Shown: positions 26,324 to 35,012, counted from the first letter of the stretch. The stretch is DNA of 64,000 bases from Arthrobacter dokdonellae (GCF_003268655.1 NZ_CP029642.1:1736001-1800000), one strand, 5' to 3'. A program made the numbers and translations. The notes: generated by a model not told the origin, from the letters alone.

Positions 26324-27028
26324 TCAGGCACGCACATTCCCGGGCGTGAACTGCACCAGGGTGCGGAACGGCCTTTCGGACCGGACGCTCCAGCCGGGGC
26401 GGACCACGGCACGCAGTTCCGCCGCCGTATAGCTGCGCCGGATGGAGGTCAGTCCGTCACGGCGGATGAAGGACCCCGGGAAAAACGGCGCCGTCCCGGC
26501 CCCAAACAACACGTAGGCGGCAGGGCTTCTGGCGATGTCGCTGTGGATCACGGCCCGCCGGGCCAGGAGTTCCGAATCGGCCAGCAGGCCCTGCAGCTCG
26601 GCCGGGGTGAGGTGGTGGAGCATGTGGTTGGAAATGACCAGGTCAAAGGAGGCGCCTTCGCCGACGAGGTCGGAGCTGAAGGCCCGGCGGAACGCCAGCC
26701 GCGGGTGCGGGGGCCGGGACGTGGCGAAATCTAGGGCGCGCTGGTCGGGGTCGATCGCCGTGATGTCCAACACCAGGGAATCGCGGGCGGCCCAGCCGGC
26801 CAGCTTCCGGGCAATGTCGCCGCCGCCGCAGCCGATGTCCAGGAGCGTGGTTGCAGTGGTGGGCGAGAGCAGCGGGCGGATCCGCCGCCGGTAGACGCCA
26901 TGCCACCCCGATACGACAGCGTTGACCAGCGGAAACTGGGCGTAGGTGCGTTCCAGCCGGGCGGCGTCGCAGTCCGGCCGGTCCATGTCCTCCACCGCGT
27001 CCATGGCGCGCTCCCGCAGGAACCGCAC
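26324..27028 (-). CDS. Class I SAM-dependent methyltransferase
   Basis: A 234-residue soluble methyltransferase: motif I LLDIGCGGGDIARKLA (about 62-77), the acidic residue of motif II in ITAIDPDQR, and motif IV FDLVISNHMLHHL. It lies 4 bp after the type III PKS gene and ahead of the FAD monooxygenase, so O- or C-methylation of the polyketide phenol is the likely role. In the Streptomyces srs operon the equivalent step uses a membrane ICMT-type methyltransferase, so this is a non-homologous replacement. Start GTG 27028; ATG 27004 is possible. Confidence 0.85.
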   Translation of the reverse strand: MRFLRERAMDAVEDMDRPDCDAARLERTYAQFPLVNAVVSGWHGVYRRRIRPLLSPTTATTLLDIGCGGGDIARKLAGWAARDSLVLDITAIDPDQRALDFATSRPPHPRLAFRRAFSSDLVGEGASFDLVISNHMLHHLTPAELQGLLADSELLARRAVIHSDIARSPAAYVLFGAGTAPFFPGSFIRRDGLTSIRRSYTAAELRAVVRPGWSVRSERPFRTLVQFTPGNVRA

Positions 27029-27032
27029 GGAC

Positions 27033-28226
27033 TCAGCCCCGGGCAGCGTGGTCCAGGGCGTGGTCCAGGCCGGCGTGCCCGGACACCGGTTCCAGCTCCG
27101 GGGACACCTTGGTGAACAGGCCGGTTTCGACGGTCAGGCCCGGGCCGAAGGCCATGGCGCAGATGCTTTCCGATTCCTCCGCCGCGGGCTGGTCCAGGAT
27201 GTGCTTGAGGACGAACATGACGGTGGCGCTGCTCATGTTGCCGTAGTTGCGCAGCGTCTCCCTGGCGGGCACCAGCTGGTCCTCGGACAGTCCGAGCTTG
27301 GCCTCCACCTTGTCCAGGATGCTGCGGCCGCCGGGATGGATGGCCCAGTGCCGGATGTCGCGGTACTCCCCGGCGGCCAAGGCGGGCTCGTGGGCCAGCA
27401 GCGGCTCCAGGGCTCCGACGATGTGGTCGTCGATGATGTGCGGCACGTAGCTGTCCAGCACCATTTCGAAGCCCTGGTCGCCAATGTTCCAGGCCATGGA
27501 ATCCTCGCCCACGGGCGTGAGCACGGTTTCAAAATGGTCCAGCGCCAGCGCCGGGGCGGTGGCGGGCAGCTCGCGGGCCGTCACCACCGCGGCGGCGGCG
27601 CCGTCGGCAAACAGCGACGATCCCATGATGGTGTCCGGATTGTTGGAGGTGCGCACATGCAGCGAACACAGCTCGGCGGACACGACCAGCACCACGGCGT
27701 CCCGGTCGGCGTCGCAAAAGGCCTTGGCCGCGCGCAGGGCGGGGAACGCCGCGTAGCAGCCCATGAACCCGAGGTGGTAGCGCTGCACGGAAGCGGCCAG
27801 GCCCAGGGCCCGGACAATCTTGTAGTCCGGTCCCGGGTTGAAGAATCCCGTGCAGGAAACCGTGACGACGTGGGTGACATCGGCCGGGGACACGCCGTCG
27901 CACGCGGCCAGCGCCTTGGCGGCCGCCTCGATGAACAGGGCGGTGGCCTCCACCGTGAAGAGGTCGTTGCGCTCCTTGGTGCTGGGGGTGAGCAGGAGCC
28001 CGGTGCCGACGTCGAAAAACTGGGGGTTGTCGCTGTGGAAGGTGGCTGACATCTCCGCCACGGCCGTGTGCCGGGTGTCGATCGCCGCCGAGTCAAAGCA
28101 GGTGCGGACCAGCCTCTGCCCCAGCCGGGTGAGTCCCGGCTGGGCCGCAAACACGTCCCGCGCCTCGGGCTGGACCAGGACCGTTCGGGGAACTGCCGTT
28201 TCCAGGGACCTCAGCGTGACTGTCAT
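27033..28226 (-). CDS. Type III polyketide synthase (chalcone/stilbene-synthase superfamily)
   Basis: The 397-residue homodimeric ketosynthase condenses a CoA starter with malonyl-CoA. The catalytic triad is clear: Cys157 in GFMGCYAAF, His297 in WAIHPGG and Asn330 in RNYGNMSSAT. In actinobacteria and Azotobacter, related enzymes next to methyltransferase and flavin hydroxylase genes make alkylresorcinol or alkylpyrone phenolic lipids for membranes. Starter and ring-closure mode cannot be read from the sequence. It is the first gene of a three-gene minus-strand operon and diverges from the CcdC/ABC/two-component operon. ATG start. Confidence 0.92.
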   Translation of the reverse strand: MTVTLRSLETAVPRTVLVQPEARDVFAAQPGLTRLGQRLVRTCFDSAAIDTRHTAVAEMSATFHSDNPQFFDVGTGLLLTPSTKERNDLFTVEATALFIEAAAKALAACDGVSPADVTHVVTVSCTGFFNPGPDYKIVRALGLAASVQRYHLGFMGCYAAFPALRAAKAFCDADRDAVVLVVSAELCSLHVRTSNNPDTIMGSSLFADGAAAAVVTARELPATAPALALDHFETVLTPVGEDSMAWNIGDQGFEMVLDSYVPHIIDDHIVGALEPLLAHEPALAAGEYRDIRHWAIHPGGRSILDKVEAKLGLSEDQLVPARETLRNYGNMSSATVMFVLKHILDQPAAEESESICAMAFGPGLTVETGLFTKVSPELEPVSGHAGLDHALDHAARG

Positions 28227-28275
28227 AGTCCATTCTTAGGCGACGCCCGTGAAGAACACAATGGCGGCCGGGCCG

Positions 28276-28289
28276 ATGACAAATGTCAT
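28276..28289. promoter_or_regulatory. Palindrome, candidate operator of the NarL-type response regulator
   Basis: A 14-bp perfect palindrome, ATGACAAATGTCAT (6-bp arms, AA centre), lies in the 166-bp region between the type III PKS gene and the CcdC-like gene, 104 bp ahead of the latter. ATGAC-N4-GTCAT fits a dimeric LuxR/NarL-type site. The operon it precedes encodes its own NarL-family regulator (32016), so autoregulation is a reasonable inference. Confidence 0.5.
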
Positions 28290-28392
28290 GGCGATCCGGT
28301 GACGGGCGTGTGGGGGCCTCGGGGCCTTCCGCCGCAAGAATTAATCCATGGCCCAACCGGGCCGGACAATTCCCAGCAAGAGGCAGCACATC

Positions 28393-28908
28393 ATGATCCA
28401 GCAACTTCCCTACCTTCTCCTGGCGGCCGCGGCCTTGGCGTGGATCCTTTACCGCCAGCTCAGCGTCCAGCCCGTCCGGGAGAACAGGCCCTACCTGCTC
28501 ATGCTGGTGCTGGGGGTGGTCGGGGCCGGGCAGATCGCCGCGCTGGCCGGTCACGCCACGATTCCCGCGGCAGCCTATGCGGCCCTGGGGGCCGGGCTGC
28601 TTTCCGCCGCCGCCGTCGGCTGGTGGCGGGGCCGCCTGGTCCGTGTGTGGCGCGACGGCGGACGGCTGGTCCGGCAGGGCAACTGGACGACGGTGGTGCT
28701 GTGGATCGTGGGTCTCGCCTTCCACCTGGGCCTTGACCAGGTGGGAGTCGTCCTGGCCCCCGCCGCGGTCCAACGCGCCGCCGCCGGGGCCCTGGGAACC
28801 ACCTCGATCATGCTCTATCTCAGCATTGCCCTGGCGGCCCAGCGCTTCGCCACCCTGTCCCGTTCCCGGGCAACCGCCGCCCCACGGCTCCGGGCAGTCT
28901 CGCTCTAA
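28393..28908 (+). CDS. CcdC-like (DUF1453-type) membrane protein
   Basis: The 171-residue protein has about five hydrophobic helices (for example about 3-17, 32-47, 56-73, 100-118, 134-150). Polar stretches between them (VRVWRDGGRLVRQGNWTTVV) resemble CcdC/DUF1453 proteins. It is the first gene of an operon with an ABC-2 exporter and a two-component system, so it may be an accessory or sensing partner rather than a cytochrome-c maturation factor. I chose ATG 28393, preceded by AGAGG; an in-frame ATG 45 nt upstream would add a polar tail. Confidence 0.6.
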   Translation: MIQQLPYLLLAAAALAWILYRQLSVQPVRENRPYLLMLVLGVVGAGQIAALAGHATIPAAAYAALGAGLLSAAAVGWWRGRLVRVWRDGGRLVRQGNWTTVVLWIVGLAFHLGLDQVGVVLAPAAVQRAAAGALGTTSIMLYLSIALAAQRFATLSRSRATAAPRLRAVSL

Positions 28909-28943
28909 TCCCCGCAGCAGCCACGCACCCGGAAGGAAGCACC

Positions 28944-29936
28944 ATGACCAACCCCCTCACACTCGCCGCCCCGACAATGCCCCGCGGCGTGGGACCGGAC
29001 CGAACAGGCCTGCTGGCCGTCGACGCCACCGGGCTGCACAAGTCCTTCGGTGCCGGCTCCCGCAGGGTCCGTGCCGTCAACGGCGTCGACCTGCAGATCC
29101 GCGCCGGCGAGGTGGTGGCCTTCCTCGGGCCCAACGGCGCCGGTAAAACCACCACCATCGACATGCTGCTGGGACTGTCCCGGCCCGACGCCGGGAGCCT
29201 CACCATCTTTGGGCGGTCCCCCCGCGCCGCCATCGCGCACGGCCTGGTCAGCGCCGTGATGCAGACGGGAGGCCTGCTCAAGGACCTGACGGTCCGGGAG
29301 ACGGTGGCCCTGACAGCGTCGCTTTTTGCCCAGTCGCAGCCCGTGGACGAAGTCCTGGAACGGGCCGGAATCCTCGACCTTGCCGGGCGCAGGGTGGAAA
29401 AGTGCTCCGGCGGCCAGCAGCAGCGCCTCCGCTTCGCCATGGCGCTGCTTTCCGACCCCGGCCTGCTCATCCTCGACGAGCCCACCACCGGCATGGACGT
29501 GGAAGGCCGCCGGGACTTTTGGCAGGCCATCCGCGCCGACACCGCCAGGGGCCGCACCGTCATTTTCGCCACCCACTACCTGGAGGAGGCGGACGCCTAC
29601 GCCGACAGGATCGTGCTGGTGCGCCGCGGGGAAATCGTGGCCGACGGCACGGCCGCGGAAATCAAGAACCTCGCCTCCGGACGGACCGTGACCGCCACGG
29701 CGGGCAACGCCGACGCCGCCACCCTTGCCGCCATCCCCGGCGTCGACTCCGTGGAGAGCAGCGCAGGGAAGCTGCGCGTCCGCACCAAGGACTCCGACGC
29801 CGTGGCACGCTACCTGCTCACCGCCACGGACGCCGTCGACCTCGAAATCACCTCCCACAACCTTGAAGACGCGTTCGTGGCCCTGACCGGGGACCAGGAC
29901 GAAACCGACGAATCCTTCGAAACCACAGGAAAGTAA
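28944..29936 (+). CDS. ABC transporter ATP-binding protein (DrrA/YvfR type)
   Basis: The 330-residue ATPase has Walker A GPNGAGKTT, the Q-loop in VMQTGGLL, the signature CSGGQQQRL, Walker B LLILDEPTTGMD and the switch His in FATHYLEEAD. The C-terminal roughly 90 residues form the DrrA-type extension. It pairs with the ABC-2 permease 5 bp downstream to form an exporter. Neighbouring histidine kinase and NarL-type regulator genes match the B. subtilis YvfRSTU-like arrangement, which suggests response to a membrane-active or toxic compound. The transported substrate is unknown. Confidence 0.92.
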   Translation: MTNPLTLAAPTMPRGVGPDRTGLLAVDATGLHKSFGAGSRRVRAVNGVDLQIRAGEVVAFLGPNGAGKTTTIDMLLGLSRPDAGSLTIFGRSPRAAIAHGLVSAVMQTGGLLKDLTVRETVALTASLFAQSQPVDEVLERAGILDLAGRRVEKCSGGQQQRLRFAMALLSDPGLLILDEPTTGMDVEGRRDFWQAIRADTARGRTVIFATHYLEEADAYADRIVLVRRGEIVADGTAAEIKNLASGRTVTATAGNADAATLAAIPGVDSVESSAGKLRVRTKDSDAVARYLLTATDAVDLEITSHNLEDAFVALTGDQDETDESFETTGK

Positions 29937-29941
29937 CCGCC

Positions 29942-30769
29942 ATGACCACCCTTCCCGCGGCAGGGCCCGCAGCGTCGACCCTCGCCGGGCCCCGCAACGT
30001 CCCGCCCCTCGGCTCCTTCAACGCCACACTGCTCGGCATCGAGATCAAGCGGCGCTTCCGCAACCGGCGCACGCTGTTCTTTACCGTCGCCTTTCCCGTC
30101 GTCATGTTCCTGGCCTTTGGGCTCCAGTACCGGGACACGTCCATTGAGGCAGGCCGCACCGTGGCCCAGGGCGCCCCGTCCGTGGCCGCGTTCATCATGA
30201 TCTCCATGGCGGTGTACGGGGCCATGATGGCCTCCACCTCCGCCGGCGGCGCCGTGGCGATTGAACGGCAGCTCGGCTGGAGCCGGCAGCTGCGGCTCAC
30301 GCCGCTGCACCCGGCCGCGAACATCTCCGTGAAGATCCTCGGCGGCCTTTCCATCGGCCTGGTGGCCGTGCTGGCCACCTTCGCCACGGGCCTGGTGATC
30401 GGGGTGCGCCTGCCGATCCACGTCTGGATCGAGGCCGGAACCGCCGCGTGGCTTGGCTCCCTCGTGTTCACGGCCATGGGCCTGATGGTCGGCTACCTGG
30501 TGCCCAGCGAAAACGTCATGCAGTTCATGGGCCCGGCCCTGGCGTTCCTGGCGTTCTTCGGCGGGCTGTTTCAGCCGCTGGACCAGATGGCCAAGCCGCT
30601 GCAGGACATCGGCGTCTGGACCCCGACCTACGGACTCGGCGAGATTGCCCGGGCCCCCCTGAGCGGGGAGGCGTTCAACTGGCTGGCCGTGGGCAACGTC
30701 ATCCTTTGGCTGGCGGTGTTTGGCGTCGGCGCCGCCCTCGCCTTCCGCCGCGACACCAAGAGGGTGTAG
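29942..30769 (+). CDS. ABC-2 type transporter permease
   Basis: The 275-residue protein has six predicted helices: TLFFTVAFPVVMFLAFG first, then a roughly 60-residue loop, SVAAFIMISMAVYGAMMAST, the LGGLSIGLVAVLATFATGLVIG helix region, the helices around 165-205, and the last near NVILWLAVFGVGAALAF. It is the membrane half of the exporter with the ATPase at 28944. The 5-bp spacing indicates coupled expression. Confidence 0.9.
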   Translation: MTTLPAAGPAASTLAGPRNVPPLGSFNATLLGIEIKRRFRNRRTLFFTVAFPVVMFLAFGLQYRDTSIEAGRTVAQGAPSVAAFIMISMAVYGAMMASTSAGGAVAIERQLGWSRQLRLTPLHPAANISVKILGGLSIGLVAVLATFATGLVIGVRLPIHVWIEAGTAAWLGSLVFTAMGLMVGYLVPSENVMQFMGPALAFLAFFGGLFQPLDQMAKPLQDIGVWTPTYGLGEIARAPLSGEAFNWLAVGNVILWLAVFGVGAALAFRRDTKRV

Positions 30770-30801
30770 CGGCGGGACCGGGAAAGAATAAAGTGGGCAT
30801 T

Positions 30802-32019
30802 ATGGCATCCACGGCACCAGGCAGGCAGGCACCGCGCAGGCAGGCACCGCGCGGGCAGGAACCGCGCAGGCAGGGGGAGGTGGGCTGGTTCCCGCCCCCG
30901 GGCCACGTCCCCAGCCTGCGCGAACTCCTTGCCGGGCCCGGCACGCGCCGCTGGCTGACGGGTGCCGGCGTCGCCTGCCTGATATTGCTGGCCGGCAACT
31001 TCCGCGGGTTCGCCTCCGCGGAGAATCCGCCGTGGGTCTCGGCGGTGAAGTGGGTCCACCTGCTGGTGTTCATTGCCGTCTTCCTGCTGGGCCCGCCGCT
31101 GAGCTGGTACCGCAGCCAGCTCTTCAAGGCCGTCCTCGCCGTGTCTTTCTTTGCCCTCAACCTCGGCTTCCTTGCCTATCCCGACGCCTCCCTGGGGGCG
31201 ACCTGGCTGTGGACGTTCGTGGCCGTTTTTGTGGCGAGCCAGGGCCTGCCGAGGGTGGCTGCGCTCGCCGCCGTCGGCAGCCTGGCCGGCGGCGCCCTAC
31301 TGATCAACCTGGCCCAGGGGGCGGGCACCGCCAACGCCTACTCCCAGGCCGTCACCATCGCGTCCGTGGGCCTGATGATGATGGCCTTCTCCCGCCAGCT
31401 GGCCACCATCCGGGAACTGCGCCAGACCCAGCACGAGCTTGCGGAACTGGCGGTGCGGGAGGAACGCAGCCGCGTGGCCCGGGACATGCACGACATCCTG
31501 GGCCATTCCCTGACCGTCATTGCCGTCAAGGCCGAGCTGGCCGGACGCCTGCTGCCCGCCGACCCCGGGAAGGCCGCGGCGGAGATCGCTGACCTGGAGG
31601 ACCTGGCCCGCGGCGCGCTGGAGGACGTCCGGGCCACCGTGGCCGGATATCGGGGCGTGAACGTCCTGAGCGAGCTGGCCAACGCCCGCACGGCGCTCGC
31701 GGCCGCCGGCATCGACGCCGAGCTTCCCGGAGCCGCCGACGCCGTCCCCGCCGGCTCCCGGGAGCTGTTCGGCTGGGCGCTGCGCGAAGGGGTCACCAAC
31801 GTTATCCGGCACGGCGGCGCCGGCCACTGCCGCGTCACCCTGTCCGCCCGCCGGCTCCAGGTCGACGACGACGGTGTCGGGCCCCGCCCGCCGGAGCCCG
31901 GAACCGGCGCCGCCGGCAACGGACTGAGGGGCCTGCGCGAACGCGCGGCGGCCGCCGGCGCGACGCTGGAGGTCGGCCGGTCCGAACTGGGCGGCTTCCG
32001 GCTCAGGCTCAGCCTGTGA
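30802..32019 (+). CDS. Sensor histidine kinase (HisKA_3 / DesK-like)
   Basis: The 405-residue protein has a basic Pro/Arg/Gln-rich N-terminal tail with short repeats. Six hydrophobic helices follow (about 50-205), then an HisKA_3 dimerisation domain with phosphoacceptor His230 in ARDMHDILGHSL, and a small HATPase domain (N-box VTNVIRHGG, G1 DDDGVG, G2 GLRGLRERA). It should phosphorylate the response regulator whose GTG start overlaps its stop codon. ATG 30802 is taken as the start; GTG 30793, behind a GGGAAAG stretch, is equally possible. Confidence 0.88.
   Translation: MASTAPGRQAPRRQAPRGQEPRRQGEVGWFPPPGHVPSLRELLAGPGTRRWLTGAGVACLILLAGNFRGFASAENPPWVSAVKWVHLLVFIAVFLLGPPLSWYRSQLFKAVLAVSFFALNLGFLAYPDASLGATWLWTFVAVFVASQGLPRVAALAAVGSLAGGALLINLAQGAGTANAYSQAVTIASVGLMMMAFSRQLATIRELRQTQHELAELAVREERSRVARDMHDILGHSLTVIAVKAELAGRLLPADPGKAAAEIADLEDLARGALEDVRATVAGYRGVNVLSELANARTALAAAGIDAELPGAADAVPAGSRELFGWALREGVTNVIRHGGAGHCRVTLSARRLQVDDDGVGPRPPEPGTGAAGNGLRGLRERAAAAGATLEVGRSELGGFRLRLSL
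30826..30870 (+). repeat. 15-bp tandem repeat in the histidine kinase gene
   Basis: Three in-frame copies of CAGGCACCGCGCAGG (30826, 30841, 30856; one mismatch in each later copy) encode RQAPR-type pentapeptides in the cytoplasmic N-terminal tail. This is probably slippage in disordered sequence. Confidence 0.85.
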
Positions 32020-32624
32020 TCCGCCTCGTGATTGCCGACGACCAGGCCTTGGTGCGAGGCGCCCTCGCCGCGCTCCTTGGCCTGGAGGGGGACATCGAGG
32101 TGGTCGCCGAGGTGGGCCGCGGGGACGAGGTGAGTGCCGCCGTCGTGCTTCACAACGCGGACGTTGCCCTCCTGGATGTGGAAATGCCCGGGCTGGACGG
32201 TATTTCCGCCGCGGCGCGGCTGCGCACCGACGCGCCCCGCTGCCGCGTGCTCATGGTCACCACCTTCGGCCGGCCCGGGTACCTGCGCCGCGCGCTGCAG
32301 GCCGGGGCGGGCGGGTTCGTGGTTAAGGACACCCCGGCCCGGCAGCTCGCGGACGCCGTGCGGAAGGTCGCGGCGGGGCTGCGCGTGGTGGACCCGGCGC
32401 TGGCCGTGGAGAGCATGGCGTCCGGCGACAGCCCCCTGACGGAGCGCGAAACCGACGTGCTGCGGGCCGCCGGCGGCGGCGGCACCGTGTCGGACATTGC
32501 GGCCGCCACGCACCTCTCCGAGGGGACGGTGCGCAACTACCTGTCCAGCGGCATGGGCAAGACCGGCGCCAGGACCCGCGCGGAGGCCGTGCACATCGCC
32601 GAGGAAAACGGCTGGCTCCTCTGA
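32016..32624 (+). CDS. NarL/FixJ-family response regulator
   Basis: The 202-residue regulator has a receiver domain (1-120) with phosphoacceptor Asp54 in VALLDVEMPG, the acidic pair at DDQ, Thr in VTTFG and Lys in VVKDTPA. The LuxR-type HTH (about 140-200) has SDIAAATHLSEGTVRNYLSS. It is coupled by GTGA overlap to the histidine kinase. The likely target is its own operon, through the palindrome at 28276. The ABC/two-component set is self-contained. Confidence 0.92.
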   Translation: MIRLVIADDQALVRGALAALLGLEGDIEVVAEVGRGDEVSAAVVLHNADVALLDVEMPGLDGISAAARLRTDAPRCRVLMVTTFGRPGYLRRALQAGAGGFVVKDTPARQLADAVRKVAAGLRVVDPALAVESMASGDSPLTERETDVLRAAGGGGTVSDIAAATHLSEGTVRNYLSSGMGKTGARTRAEAVHIAEENGWLL

Positions 32625-32634
32625 CGGACGTGCG

Positions 32635-32676
32635 ACGGCGTGGGGCCGGCCGTGATTCAGGGTCGGGCCCCGCCGT
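32635..32676 (+). terminator. Hairpin terminator after the two-component operon
   Basis: ACGGC (32635-32639) and GGGGCC (32642-32647) pair with GGCCCC and GCCGT (32666-32676), giving an 11-bp GC-rich stem with a 2-nt bulge, 10 nt after the response-regulator stop. No T tract follows. Confidence 0.5.
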
Positions 32677-33040
32677 GGCCTAGGATGGAGGGGATGCCCG
32701 GACGGGCCGTGCCTGCCTGCAACGGCAGCCGCGGCGGATTCCGGGGCCCTGGGACGAGGGAGGTGAGAGGCACGCATGGACGACGGACCTAGTCGAACTA
32801 CCGCACCGCGCGCGCCCCTCCTGTGCCGTCCGGAAACTCCCTCCTCCTAGCCCGCTCGATCCGCCTCGCCGCCTCACGGTCCGGCAGTGTTGGGGTGGAC
32901 CGAACGCGGAGCGTTGGTGATTCCCACGGTGAAGTCGACGCGTGCGGTTGCACCACTTTTCCACTCATCCCATTTTCAGTACACGCCACGGTCCACGCCG
33001 TGGAATGCCTGCGTGTGCGTTCACCGGAGGGCACCGGACC
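32677..33040 (+). other. Long, possibly structured leader upstream of mgtE
   Basis: This 364-nt stretch contains no convincing gene. Complementary segments are visible: GAGGGAG (32756-32762) with CTCCCTC (32837-32843), GGCAC (32769-32773) with GTGCC (32823-32827), and a hairpin CCACGG/CCGTGG (about 32986-33003) shortly before the mgtE ribosome-binding site. Magnesium transporter genes often have regulatory leaders, but the M-box core sequences are absent here. Function is unproven. Confidence 0.4.
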
Positions 33041-34399
33041 ATGATCAAATCCCCCAACCTGACCTTTGACGCCAGCGCGGAACTGCTGGCCAGGGCACTG
33101 GCCGCCAATGACGTTGCGGGCGCGTCGCGCGTGCTGCGGCACCTTGACGTGACCGAAACGCTGGAGCAGCTGGAGCGCCTGAGCACCATCGACCGCGCCC
33201 TGGCCTACCGCACGCTGTCCAAGGACCGCGCGGTGGAGGTCTTCGAACGCCTGGACGCGGCGCTCCAGGCGGACCTGCTGGCGGGCCTCCAGGAGGCCGA
33301 CGTCGCGGAGGTCTTCGCCGGGCTGAGCCCTGACGACCGCGTGGCGCTCCTGGACGAGCTGCCGGCCTCCGTCGCGCACCGCCTGATCTCCGGGCTCAGC
33401 GAGAAGGACCGGGCGCTCACCAGCACGGTGCTCGGCTACCCGCAGGGCGCCGTGGGACGCTACATGAGCCCCGAGTTTGTGGTCACCCATCCCTCGCTGA
33501 CGGTCGGGGAAACCCTGGCGCGCGTGCGGGCCCGGCTCGACGACGCCGAAAGCGTCTACACCATTCCCGTGACCGACACCGGGCGCCACCTGGTGGGCGT
33601 GGTGTCCCTTCGTGACCTCCTGCGCGGCGCCGGCCCCGAACTTATGGCGGACATCATGAAGCAGCCGCTGAGCGCCCCGGCAACCCAGGACGCCGAGGAG
33701 GCGGCCCGCTACTGCGCCGATGCCAAGGTCCTGGTGCTGCCCATTGTCGACGCCGAGGACCGCCTGGTGGGGATCCTGACCGTTGACGACGCCCTGCAGA
33801 TTCTGGAGGACGCCGAAAGCGAGGACGCGGCACGCTCCGGCGGCACGGAACCGCTCCGCCGGCCCTACCTGGCCACCCCTGTCAGGAGCATCGTGCGGGC
33901 CAGGGTGGTGTGGCTGCTGGTGCTGGCCCTCGGCGCAACGCTCACCGTCCAGGTCATCGGCGCCTTCCAAGCGACACTGGAGCAGCAGGTGGTGCTCTCC
34001 CTGTTCATACCCCTGCTCATCGGCACGGGCGGAAACACCGGCAACCAGGCGGCCACCACCATCACCCGCGCCCTGGCACTTGGTGATGTGCGTCCGGGCG
34101 ATGTCTTGAAGGTCCTTGCCCGCGAAGTGCGCGTGGGCGCGTTTTTGGGACTGCTGCTGGGGGCCCTGGGGTTCACGATTTCCGCCGTCGCCTTCACGGT
34201 GCCGATCGGGCTGGTCATCGGGCTGACCCTGCTCGGGGTCTGCACCATGGCCGCCAGCATTGGCGGGCTCATGCCGCTGCTGGGCAAGGCCGTCAGGGCG
34301 GATCCGGCCGTGTTCTCGAACCCGTTTATTTCCACGTTCGTGGACGCCACGGGGCTGATCATCTACTTCCTCATCGCCACGAGCGTCCTGAGGCTCTAG
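33041..34399 (+). CDS. mgtE: Magnesium transporter MgtE
   Basis: The 452-residue protein has the MgtE order: an N-terminal superhelical Mg-sensing domain (about 20-130, with repeated FERLDAALQADLLAGL-type helices), two CBS domains (about 137-195 and 200-258), a plug helix, and five transmembrane helices (about 285-450) including the pore segment GTGGNTGNQAATTITRALALG. MgtE is a homodimeric Mg2+ channel gated by cytosolic Mg2+. I chose ATG 33041 with GGAGGG upstream; the frame is open 99 nt further upstream but without a good start. It follows an unusual leader (32677-33040). Confidence 0.95.
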   Translation: MIKSPNLTFDASAELLARALAANDVAGASRVLRHLDVTETLEQLERLSTIDRALAYRTLSKDRAVEVFERLDAALQADLLAGLQEADVAEVFAGLSPDDRVALLDELPASVAHRLISGLSEKDRALTSTVLGYPQGAVGRYMSPEFVVTHPSLTVGETLARVRARLDDAESVYTIPVTDTGRHLVGVVSLRDLLRGAGPELMADIMKQPLSAPATQDAEEAARYCADAKVLVLPIVDAEDRLVGILTVDDALQILEDAESEDAARSGGTEPLRRPYLATPVRSIVRARVVWLLVLALGATLTVQVIGAFQATLEQQVVLSLFIPLLIGTGGNTGNQAATTITRALALGDVRPGDVLKVLAREVRVGAFLGLLLGALGFTISAVAFTVPIGLVIGLTLLGVCTMAASIGGLMPLLGKAVRADPAVFSNPFISTFVDATGLIIYFLIATSVLRL

Positions 34400-34415
34400 C
34401 GCTGCCGGTGCGGCT

Positions 34416-35012
34416 TCAGGGTCCGGAAGTCGCGGCGTCGGGAGCCGTCAGGCCACCGGAGACCGTGAACAACACGGCGGCGCAGACCTCGGTCAGGGGC
34501 GTCTCCGGGCTGAAGATGAGCCATTCCAGCCCTGCCATGAGCGTGGCGCCGAACATGCCCGCGGCCATCAGCGGGAGCGATCCCGGCGGTGTGGCCGCCG
34601 GGACCAGGGGCGCAAGGGCTGCTTCAAATTCGGAGATGGCCTCACGGCGGAGCACCCCCATCGATTCCTGCCAAGGACGGTCCGTGCGGAAGATTTCCGC
34701 GGCCATCAACTTGGCCAGCGACCTGTTGTCCGCAATCAACGCGAGCATGGAGGTGACCATGCCCTCGATCCCGGCAATTCCGCCGGCGGACTGGCGCGCG
34801 CCGCGGAGGGTGCCGGACAGGGAGCTGACGCCGGCCGTCAGCAGCTCCTCGAAGAGCTTGTCCTTGGAGGCAAAGTTGTAATAGACGCTGCCCTTGGCCA
34901 CGCCGGCCCGTTCGGACACTTCATCCATGGTGGTCCCCGAGATCCCGTGCAGTGCGCCCAGTTCCAGTGCGGCAGCCAGGATGGACTGTTTCGTCGCTGA
35001 GACGCGCGGCAT
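34416..35012 (-). CDS. TetR-family transcriptional regulator
   Basis: The 198-residue protein has a TetR HTH at about 5-52 (SATKQSILAAALELGALHG, with recognition helix AGVAKGSVYYNFASKDKLF). The C-terminal ligand-binding domain is of the TetR_C type with SLAKLMAAEIFR. I chose ATG 35012, which has AAAGGA just upstream on the minus strand; the open frame continues 126 nt further into a Pro/Arg-rich stretch. Its target is unknown. It is convergent with mgtE and divergent from dusB. Confidence 0.88.
   Translation of the reverse strand: MPRVSATKQSILAAALELGALHGISGTTMDEVSERAGVAKGSVYYNFASKDKLFEELLTAGVSSLSGTLRGARQSAGGIAGIEGMVTSMLALIADNRSLAKLMAAEIFRTDRPWQESMGVLRREAISEFEAALAPLVPAATPPGSLPLMAAGMFGATLMAGLEWLIFSPETPLTEVCAAVLFTVSGGLTAPDAATSGP

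Noticed and set aside
32677..33040. M-box (ykoK) magnesium riboswitch before mgtE
   Set aside because: The sequence around 32760 has a GGAGGTGAG-like start, but the conserved M-box core (GCTGCCC, ACGCCAATGGGTC-like segments) is missing.
32823..33044. 73-codon frame in the mgtE leader
   Set aside because: No ribosome-binding site, overlaps the mgtE start, and composition is not protein-like.
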